Below, one piece after another: positions 55,624-64,000 of a stretch of DNA of 64,000 bases; the stretch's first letter is position 1, and each line of letters begins with the position of its first letter. Both the position numbers and the translations under genes were made by a program. Source of the stretch: Topomyia yanbarensis (lineage: Eukaryota > Arthropoda > Insecta > Diptera > Culicidae). The notes beneath the pieces were generated by a model, which was not told where the DNA came from, ran no database searches, and was given only the letters and a program-made list of their open reading frames with translations. The DNA lies in the NCBI RefSeq assembly GCF_030247195.1, contig NC_080671.1:104643845-104707844 (forward strand). The letters run 5' to 3'.

Positions 55624-56961
55624 ATGGCCGAGGGCGAAATACCATCCGATGTAATCATGGAAGTCCCTGATCCCCCTAATACTCGCATTGCTCCCCGTAT
55701 AAAGCAGTACCCAGAAGGTTCCTCTGGGCCATGGGTGGTATATTTTCGGACCGGAGAGAAACCGGTTAATATATTAAAACTTTCTCGAGATCTGACTGCT
55801 AATTACCCGGCCGTAACTCAGATAACACGTGTTCGGGCAAACAAGATACGTGTTCTAGTGAATGATCTCGGGCAGGCAAACGCGATTGCTTGCTGTGAGC
55901 GCTTTACGCGGGAATTTAAAGCGTACGTGCCTTGTGTGGCCTGTGAAATCGATGGGGTAGTGTCCGAACCGGGCCTGAAATGCGAAGAACTGTTGGAGCA
56001 CGGGGTTGGCTGCTTTAAGGACCCCTCTCTTGAACAGATTAAGATCTTAGAATGCAAACAATTGTATACCGCAAACACCGAGGGAGGTAAGACTACCTAC
56101 TCTCTATCAGGCTCGCTTCGGGTGACATTCGCCGGGTCCTCTCTTCCCAACTACATCCTCCTTGACAGGGTTCGCCTACCAGTTCGCCTATTTGTACCGC
56201 GGGTCATGAGCTGCAGCAATTGCAAGCAGTTGGGCCACACAGCCACATATTGTGGAAATAAGAAACGATGCGGCAAATGCGAAGGAGAGCATGAGGATGA
56301 CTCTTGCGACAAAGAAACTGAAAAGTGTATTTGCTGCGGGGGCCCTTCACATGCTCTTAAATCATGTCCTGCGTACAAGCAGCGCGGGGATAAAATTAAG
56401 CGCTCCCTTAAGGAACGCTCAAGGCGTTCTTATGCAGAAATGCTAAAGAATGCATCACCATCTGTCCTGTCCGAAAATCCCTATGCTGATTTGGCTAACG
56501 TTGAGCAAGAATCTGACGACCCACGAGAGGGAACATCTTTGGTTAACCCAGGGGAATCCAGGAAGAGGAGAAATCCAGCCTCCCCTACATTGCCTCGTAA
56601 GGGTGCCAAGGTGTCGTCCACTCAGAGTGCGCCATCTACAACCAATAAATCCAACGGAAGTGATGCACAAAAGCCGAAGCAATTTGCTCCAGGACTTGGA
56701 AATATTAATTCTAACAAGGAGTACCCACCACTTCCAGGGACATCCAAAACCCCAAGTGTCCCCTTTTTTCAAACAGATACTCAGTCCAGTAGCGGAGTAA
56801 TGAAATTTTCTGACATAGTGGACTTAATTTTCACAGCTTTCAATGTTACTGATCCTCTTAAAAGCCTTCTGATACGTTTTCTCCCTATAGTGCAAACATT
56901 TTTGAAGCAGTTGACTACTAAATGGCCCCTCCTTGCAGCGATCGTATCCTTCGATGGCTAA
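55624..56961 (+). CDS. I-group ORF1, gag-like zinc-knuckle protein (second copy)
   Basis: 445 residues from the ATG at 55624, intact. The knuckles [27 protein letters not shown] and CICCGGPSHALKSC lie around residues 198-260, preceded by [12 protein letters not shown] Ser/Pro/Thr-rich linker and KWPLLAAIVSFDG end the protein, as in the other copy. The N-terminal third (WVVYFRTGEKPVNIL, ITRVRANKIRVLV) looks like the RRM-type fold common in such ORF1 proteins; that is inference. The stop overlaps the ORF2 ATG in ATGGCTAA (56954-56961). Confidence 0.9.
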   Translation: MAEGEIPSDVIMEVPDPPNTRIAPRIKQYPEGSSGPWVVYFRTGEKPVNILKLSRDLTANYPAVTQITRVRANKIRVLVNDLGQANAIACCERFTREFKAYVPCVACEIDGVVSEPGLKCEELLEHGVGCFKDPSLEQIKILECKQLYTANTEGGKTTYSLSGSLRVTFAGSSLPNYILLDRVRLPVRLFVPRVMSCSNCKQLGHTATYCGNKKRCGKCEGEHEDDSCDKETEKCICCGGPSHALKSCPAYKQRGDKIKRSLKERSRRSYAEMLKNASPSVLSENPYADLANVEQESDDPREGTSLVNPGESRKRRNPASPTLPRKGAKVSSTQSAPSTTNKSNGSDAQKPKQFAPGLGNINSNKEYPPLPGTSKTPSVPFFQTDTQSSSGVMKFSDIVDLIFTAFNVTDPLKSLLIRFLPIVQTFLKQLTTKWPLLAAIVSFDG

Positions 56962-59900
56962 GTCATCGAACGAGGTCACCGATTCGATCACTGTTCTACA
57001 GTGGAACAGCAGAAGTATCCTCCCGAAAATCGATTCCTTTAAATTTTTACTAAATAGTTTAAAATGTGATGCTTTCGCATTATGTGAAACTTGGTTAACT
57101 TCCGATATAAATCTCAACTTCCACGACTTTAATATAATTCGTCTGGATCGAGAAAACCCCTATGGAGGAGTACTTTTGGGGATCAAAAAGTGCTATTCTT
57201 TCAACCGAATTAACCTCCCTTCGACACCAGGCATTGAAATTGTCGCTTGTCAAGTTTTAATCAAAGGTGCTTTGCATTGCTTCCATCTACATTCCTCCTA
57301 GAGCCTCGGTAGGGCACCGAACGCTTTGTAATATCACGGAATCCTTACCGGCACCGCGGCTAGTTCTGGGAGACTTTAACTCGCACGGTACGGTATGGGG
57401 CTGTCTTCATGATGATAATAGATCAACATTAATCCAAGATCTTTGCGATAATTTCAACATGACCATCTTAAACACGGGAGAAATGACGCGGATTCCTACA
57501 CCACCAGCACGCGCAAGCGCGTTGGATTTATCGCTATGCTCGACATCGCTACAGTTAGATTGCAGGTGGAAGGTGATCCCTGATCCCCACGGTAGCGATC
57601 ATTTGCCTATCGTGATTTCAATTGCTAACGGTTCAAGACCATCGGAAACAATCAATGTCTCATATGACCTCACACGGAACATTGATTGGAAGAGTTACGC
57701 GACCGCGATATCCGTTAAAATCGAATCCACTCAAGAACTTCCTCCGGAGGAAGAGTACAGGTTTTTGGCTGGCTTGATTCTCGACAGTGCGAATCAAGCT
57801 CAGACTAAACCAGTACCCAGCGCGAATACCCATGGACGGTCTCCCACCCTGTGGTGGGATAAAGAGTGCTCAGAGCTGTACGCGGAAAAGTCCACTGCAT
57901 ATAAGGCCTTCCGGGAAGACGGGTTACCCGCTAGCTATCAGCAGTACGCGTCGTTAGAAAGGCGAATGAAGAGTCTAATGAAAGCCAAAAAACGCAGTTA
58001 TTGGCGCCGGTTCGTCGACGGGTTAACGAGAGAAACAGCGATGAGCACTCTTTGTGGTACGGCTCGACGTATGCGTAACCGTAATAGTACCAACGAGAAC
58101 GTGGAATATTCAAACCGTTGGATATTCGCTTTCGCCAAGAAGATCTGTCCGGACTCTGTCCCGGTACAGAAAACGTGCCGCGTCGCGTCTCCTCACGATA
58201 CCGCGAACGAAACACCGTTTTCGATGGTGGAGTTCTCACTTGCTCTCTTATCGTGCAACAATAACGCCCCAGGGTTAGACAGAATCAAATTCAACTTGCT
58301 GAAGAATCTGCCTGACACTGCAAAAAGGCGCTTGTTGAATTTATTTAACAAGTTTCTTGAGGGTAACATTGTCCCTTATGAATGGAGGCAAGTGAAGGTC
58401 ATCGCCATCCAAAAACCAGGAAAACCAGCCTCCGACCACAACTCGTATCGGCCGATTGCAATGCTGTCCTGTATTCGGAAGTTGTTCGAGAAAATGATCT
58501 TGTTTCGCCTCGACAATTGGGTTGAAGCAAATGGCTTACTGTCAGATACACAATTTGGCTTCCGCAAAGGCAAAGGGACGAACGATTGCCTTGCGTTGCT
58601 TTCTACAGAAATCCAAATGGCCTATGCTAACAAAGAGCAGATGGCATCAGTCTTCTTGGATATTAAGGGGGCTTTTGACTCAGTTTCTATCAACATTCTG
58701 TCAGAGAAGCTGCACCAGCATGGTCTTTCACCAATTTTAAATAACTTTTTGCTAAACCTGTTGTCTGAAAAGCACATGCACTTTTCGCATGGCGATTTAA
58801 CAACATCGCGATTTAGCTACATGGGTCTTCCCCAGGGCTCATGTCTAAGTCCCCTGCTCTACAATTTTTACGTGAATGACATTGACTATTGTCTTGCCAA
58901 TTCATGCACGCTAAGGCAACTTGCAGACGACGGGGTGGTCTCTGTTACAGGGCCCAAAGCTGCCGACTTGCAAGGACCATTACAAAATACCTTGGACAAT
59001 TTGTCTGCTTGGGCTCTTCAGCTGGGTATTGAGTTCTCTACGGAGAAAACTGAGTTGGTTGTTTTTTCTAGGAAGCGTGAGCCGGCGCAACTCCAGCTCC
59101 TATTAATGGGTGCAACGATCAACCAGGTTTTCACATTTAAATATCTCGGGGTCTGGTTCGACTCTAAAGGTACCTGGGGATGTCACATTAGGTATCTGAA
59201 ACAGAAATGCCAACAAAGGATCAATTTTCTCCGAATAATAACTGGAACATGGTGGGGTGCTCACCCAGGAGACCTGATCAGGTTGTACCAAACAACGATA
59301 TTGTCGGTGATGGAGTACGGGTGTTTCTGTTTCCGCTCCGCTGCGAACATACACTTCATCAAACTGGAGAGAATCCAGTATCGTTGCTTGCGCATTGCCT
59401 TGGGTTGCATGCACTCGACCCATACGATGAGTCTCGAAGTGCTGGCGGGCGTTCTTCCGCTAAAAAATCGATTTTGGGAACTCTCATATCGATTGCTCAT
59501 CCGATGCGACATTCTGAACCCGTTGGTGATTGAAAACTTCGAGAGGCTCGTCGAGCTTAATTCTCAAACCCGTTTTATGTCCTTGTACTTCGACTACATG
59601 GCACAGAGCATCAATCCTTCTTCGTACAATCCCAACCGTGTCCGTTTCCTAGATACTTCTGATTCTACTGTATTCCTCGACACATCCATGAAGGAAGAGA
59701 TTCGTGGAATCCCGGACCATATACGCCCGCAGGTGATCCCCAATATATTTTATAATAAATTCCGAGAAGTCGACTGCGACAAAATGTTTTACACTGACGG
59801 ATCAAATCTCGATGGGTCCACTGGCTTCGGTATCTTCATCAATACTATCACCGCTTCATTCAAGCTCAATGATCCCGCTTCAGTTTACGTCGCAGAGTTA

Positions 59901-60635
59901 GCTGCAATTCAGTACACCCTTGGGATCATCGACACTCTGCCCACAGATCACTACTTCATCGTTTCGGACAGCCTCAGCTCTATCGAGGCTCTTCGTGCGG
60001 TGAAGCCTAAAAAGCAACTCCCGTATTTTCTGGGGATGATACAGGAGTCCTTGTGTACGTTATCTGAAAAATCTTATCAGATTACCTTTGTTTGGGTCCC
60101 CTCTCATTGTTCTATCCCGGGCAATGAAAAGGCCGACTCATTAGCAAAGGTGGGCGCATTAAATGGTGACATATACGAAAGACCAATCTGCTTCAATGAA
60201 TTTTTTAGTATTTGTCATCAGAGGACGCTCAACAGTTGGCAAACCTCGTGGAGCAACGGGGAACTTGGACGATGGCTACATTCGATTATCCCAAAGGTAT
60301 CAACGAAGCCTTGGTTCGGGGGGATGGATGTGGGTCGGGATTTTATTCGCGTAATGTCCCGACTTATGTCCAATCACTACACCATGGATGCGCATTTGCG
60401 GCGTATTGAGCTTGCGGAGAGTAGTCTGTGCGCTTGTGACGAGGGCTATCACGACATTGAACACGTTGTCTGGGTATGCGCCGGGTGTTGTGACGCCAGG
60501 TCTCAGTTAAAGGAATCCCTTCGGGCCCGAGGTAGACCACCCAATGTCCCAGTCCGAGATATGCTGGCAAATCGTGATTTCCCCTATATGTCCCTTATTT
60601 ATACCTTCATAAAAACGATAAATATCCCAATTTAG
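56954..60635 (+). pseudogene. I-group ORF2 with a 5-base deletion in the endonuclease
   Basis: It starts MAKSSNEV at 56954. The frame is lost near 57267-57272, where this copy has AAAGGTGCTTTGC and the sister has AAAGGCAAAAGCCTTTGC, a 5-base difference. It then continues open to a TAG at 60633-60635. The span is 3682 bases against 3687 in the sister, exactly the 5-base difference. Downstream motifs are complete: [73 protein letters not shown] and the C-terminal CACDEGYHDIEHVVWVC. The truncated upstream part would end within the endonuclease. Confidence 0.9.
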
Positions 60636-61506
60636 CCCCTCTCTTTTATTTCTCGTTTTTAGAGTTTCCTCCTGCCTTGTGGAACCGATCAGCTCCAGAG
60701 TGCCACTATGTAACCGCCGTCGCCCTTACCACTACGCCTGCATAGAAGGAAACTGAAGCGAGAGCGACTCGAGGTCCGATGACTTTTGAAGGATTCCCCG
60801 CGGGTCCGAAGAATACCATCCGCCAATCCGGTACTCGACGACTTACTAGACTGAGGCGCAAATTTGTTTCGCTGATCCCCCTTCCCCCCCCCCCCTTTGA
60901 GCGAAAGTTGCAAGTTTTGCTCTTCTTTCCCTGTCTCTCCCCTGTCCTTGATACAACTGCTGCTACACTGATGCGGAAATAAGCCACCCTCTGAATATCT
61001 TGACCAAGCATAAGTTTTAGTTAAAAAATTCAAATTAGTATTCTGTATTCCTAGTTTTAAGATAGCTATAATTTTTACTCTTTATTGAAACTCTTGTCCT
61101 CCATCTTGTAAATAGAATTGAATCCCTAGTTTTAAGATTTCTGTGAAGTTTCTCATAAATATTTGTTCCCCCTTTTGTGTACTAAACTATATTGTTAGTT
61201 TTAAGATAACCGTAAAATATTTCGTAAAATACTATTACTCCCCCTCTTGTATATCAAAGTGAATCCCTTGTTTTAAATTTTTTCATGAAAAAATCTTTTG
61301 GCCCTCTCTTGTATATTGAATCTTATTTCTAGTCTTAAGATAGCTGTAAACTTTTTTTTTTCCTTTGTAAAAAAAATATTTCAACATTGTAACCTCCTAG
61401 TTTTAAGATACCCAAAATGTAAAAACATAAGCATTTGGCACCGCCAAGCTAACGCATTTGTGCCTATTAAATAAACGAAATGAATAAAAAAAAAAACAAA
61501 ATTCTT

Positions 61507-62316
61507 ATCTAATTTACTACTTTTAGTGTAAAATATGCTTAGGGATCACATGAGAAAAGTTTCATTCTTGGAAAAATAGGGGAAGTTGAGGTATTAGGAC
61601 AAGTAATGAAAAAAATGAGATTTGTAGAGTAAATATCAAAAAGTTTGATGTTTCTGAATTTTACCTCTAACGTTTTTATTTTTGTTTTATTCCTCAGAAT
61701 TTTACACGTTCAACAAGTTACATTTTATGAAAATTGATTGAAGAATAATAGAGATATATGCATGAGAAAATGATAAAATTTAATATGAATGACAAAAAGC
61801 CCTATAATCCCAACTTCTCATATTCGGACTAAAATCAAAGGAATTCCGTTCGATTTCGGAGATTTTTTCACATTAGAAAAACTACAAAATATGTATGATT
61901 TGCATCACGGAGGAGAAAAATCATTAAAAATATGGGATTTTGGGTCCAAAATGACCCAGTACCCCACTTTCCCGTATTTTCCTAGAAACAAAGATAGCTC
62001 CATTGAAATACTAAGATTATTTTCTTTCAAAAGAGGTTTAAATTGTAATTTTTTGATTGCTACTTCAAAAGTTATTGCATTTAATGTATTTTTCCTCCAT
62101 ATTTTCCCATAGCATCAATTTCAAAAAATTTCAAGCGAAGTGGGCGGGGGTCTAAAATTGTCCAAATGATGTGAAATTTGGCATCTGAGCTTACTTTGAC
62201 ATTTGTCACAAATGATGTGAAATTTGGCATCTGAGCTTACTTTGACATTTGTCACAATATGAGAGGGAGGCCTTTGAGAATTCAAAAAAAAAAAAAAAAT
62301 TTTTTGCAATGCCCTA
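61507..62316. repeat. Right arm of the long palindromic element, with an internal tandem duplication
   Basis: The reverse complement of the left arm, ending ATGCCCTAC before TGTAC (62317-62321). Together the arms make an element of about 1.4 kb without the retrotransposon. A 45-base segment (AAATGATGTGAAATTTGGCA then TCTGAGCTTACTTTGACATT) is present twice in tandem at about 62164-62254; the left arm has it once. TGTAC on both outer sides is a plausible 5-bp duplication. Confidence 0.8.
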
Positions 62317-62321
62317 CTGTA

Positions 62322-62986
62322 CGGGACCAAGGAAATATTTTTACTCTCCATTTTCAACCGTCCCGATTGATGAAAACCATGACATTCTAAGATTAAGTAC
62401 TTAGTGGTAGGTCAGTTTATCACTAATAGGGTGATTAATTAAGTGATAAATTTTATTTTTGCACAGTTTCATTCAATATTAAACATAAAAAGTAATATTT
62501 TGAATTTCATTTTTGTGTTTCGATAGTACGTACACTAAACGAAGCGAAGCGTACTATCGAGGTATACCTGTATCGCTGCCTGACACTACATTCGTTGTTG
62601 GTTATAATCATACGTGGCCATTGCAGGGTTATTGCGAAAACTCCACGCTAAGAAACCTGCTTGGTAAAGGTTTAAACATATTTTGTATAGGGCATTCGCC
62701 TTCACTCTCTAATGCTGACATTCCACACGCAAATGCCCTTATGCTGGCTCTTAACTATAGAGTAAGTAAAATTTACAGTAAGTCCAAAAACTATTTGTTA
62801 TCCGATTTATCCCTTAATTTACTTTATTTGTACATGCCTTACTTAAAAGTGGCCTATTTCTAAAAATATTCAGCAAGACGAATGCATTTTGATCCCACTA
62901 TACATATTTATGTTGTTTATTACCTTCACCAACAGGCCCCTTGGCCCCAATGGTGGTTGCTTAAACTAATTACATTTTAGTATTGA
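62322..62986. other. Intergenic sequence
   Basis: AT-rich. A small hairpin, CGATAGTACG (62522) with CGTACTATCG (62551), surrounds CGAAGCGAAG. An open stretch 62513-62863 starts with TTG and has no recognised domain, so I do not call it a gene. Confidence 0.35.
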
Positions 62987-64000
62987 CAACATTTTCACTA
63001 CGGTTTCCCGGACAAACTGACGCGATTAGTGAAGGCGACGATGGATCAGGTGATGTGCGTAGTACGTGTCTCAGGGACGCTCTCGAGTCCCTTCGAATCA
63101 CGCAGAGGGTTACGGCAAGGTGATGGTCTCTCGTGTCTGTTATTCAACATCGCGCTGGAAGGTGTAATAAGAAGAGCAGGGATCGACACGAGTGGTACGA
63201 TTTTCACAAAGTCCGTTCAGCTACTTGGCTTCGCCGATGACGTTGATATTATTGCACGAAACTTTGAGAAGATGGAGGAAGCCTACATCAGACTGAAAAG
63301 AGAAGCCAAGCGCGTCGGACTTGCCATCAACACGTCGAAGACAAAGTACATGATAGGAAGAGGTTCACGAGAAGAGAATGAGAACCGCCCGCTTCGAGTT
63401 TGCATCGGTGGCGACGAAATCGAGGTGGTTGAAGAGTTCGTGTACTTGGGCTCACTGGTGACCGCCGACAATGATACCAGCAGAGAGATTCGTAGACGCA
63501 TCGTGGCAGGAAATCGTGCTTACTTTGGCCTCCGCAAGACACTTCGGTCGAACAGAGTTCGCCGTCGTACGAAGTTGACCATCTACAAGACGCTGATTAG
63601 ACCGGTAGTTCTCTACGGGCACGAGACCTGGACCATGCTCGTGGAGGACCAACGCGCACTTGGTGTCTTCGAACGGAAAGTGCTGCGTGCCATCTACGGT
63701 GGAGTGCAGATGGAAGACGGCACATGGAGACGGCGAATGAACCATGAGTTGCATCAGCTGTTGGGGGAGCCGCCCATCTGTCATACCGCGAAAATCGGAC
63801 GACTACGGTGGACCGGGCATGTAGCCAGAATGTCGGACAATAGCCCGGTGAAAACGGTTCTCAATTGCAATCCGACCGGTACAAGAAGACGTGGCGCGCA
63901 GCGAGCACGATGGATCGACCAGGTGGAAGACGATTTGCGGACCCTTCGCAGACTGCGTGGAATGGAGGAATCTTTTGTATACGGCACAGGCCACATCGGC
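62987..64000 (+). pseudogene. 5'-truncated non-LTR reverse transcriptase, running off the window
   Basis: Open from 62987 (after a TGA at 62984) to the window end. It reads YGFPDKLTRLV, then GLRQGDGLSCLLFNIALE, the catalytic LGFADDVDIIARN, GLAINTSKTKYM, a thumb region (EFVYLGSLVTADND) and the RRWTGHVARM-like C-terminal segment (here LRWTGHVARMSDN). The fingers and the endonuclease are missing, so the 5' end is a typical truncated insertion. The motif set differs from both R1-like and I-like elements in the window. It resembles RTE- or Jockey-type elements of insects, but I could not assign a clade. The visible part has no stops. Confidence 0.82.

Larger units (their letters stand above)
55311..61506 (+). 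mobile_element. I-group non-LTR retrotransposon, second long copy
   Basis: The element (about 55323-61494) is flanked by AACAAAATTCTT at 55311-55322 and 61495-61506; part of the right copy merges with the A tail. 5' UTR, ORF1, ORF2 and 3' UTR match the element at 23111-29211 closely, with most ORF2 residues identical. The 3' end reads AAATAAACGAAATGAAT then A11, like the other copy. It is inserted near the loop of the palindromic element 54684-62316, hence younger than it. Confidence 0.9.

Noticed and set aside
62513..62863. 116-codon open stretch with several Cys/His residues
   Set aside because: TTG start, no domain and AT-rich context. It is next to, but not in frame with, the reverse transcriptase fragment.

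Overview
This window is eukaryotic, AT-rich, and dense in interspersed repeats. It almost certainly comes from a mosquito, most likely a culicine such as Aedes. I infer this from one insect-type gene with canonical GT/AG introns, two of them 15 kb and 20.6 kb long and packed with non-LTR retrotransposons and MITEs, and from the R1-clade and I-group elements present. No species-level assignment was possible without a search.

The only cellular gene I can support is a plus-strand MARF1 orthologue (LOTUS-domain/RRM RNA-regulatory protein). It has ten coding exons from 3126 to 43372: 3126-3269, 3342-3848, 3916-4591, 19568-20283, 20340-20780, 20872-21025, 21488-21595, 21663-22483, 43082-43156 and 43247-43372. 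Every junction keeps frame and together they give 1255 codons: one RRM, about eight LOTUS-like modules, a Q-rich tail and a short C-terminal motif. Further 5' exons could exist.

Intron 3 (4592-19567) holds a decayed Waldo-like fragment (5958-8090), a 433-bp palindromic MITE with a perfect 8-bp duplication (8806-9238), a decayed I-group copy (10262-11950) and a near-intact Waldo-like element (13451-19169). Intron 8 (22484-43081) holds an antisense I-group retrotransposon with a perfect 16-bp target duplication (23095-29227), a hAT-like element with an 8-bp duplication (30781-33729) carrying a tRNA-derived SINE, and a second, decayed antisense Waldo-like element (34866-41486). That element is itself interrupted by a 470-bp MITE.

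Both Waldo-like elements sit inside the CA-rich (ACAY)n tract of the same interspersed repeat, in the same orientation relative to it. An uninterrupted third copy of that repeat lies at 50878-51200. This is the clearest biological story here: sequence-specific insertion into simple repeats.

Downstream of the gene (44.2-64 kb) is intergenic repeat sequence. It contains a TA-flanked element with a nested TTAA-flanked MITE, several hAT-like and hairpin MITEs, and a palindromic element of about 1.4 kb split near its loop by a second I-group retrotransposon (55323-61494). A 5'-truncated reverse transcriptase runs off the right edge. The two long I-group copies each carry one visible disabling lesion in ORF2. 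Apart from those lesions their ORF2 lengths agree exactly. I found no CRISPR, rRNA, tRNA gene or operon-like system.
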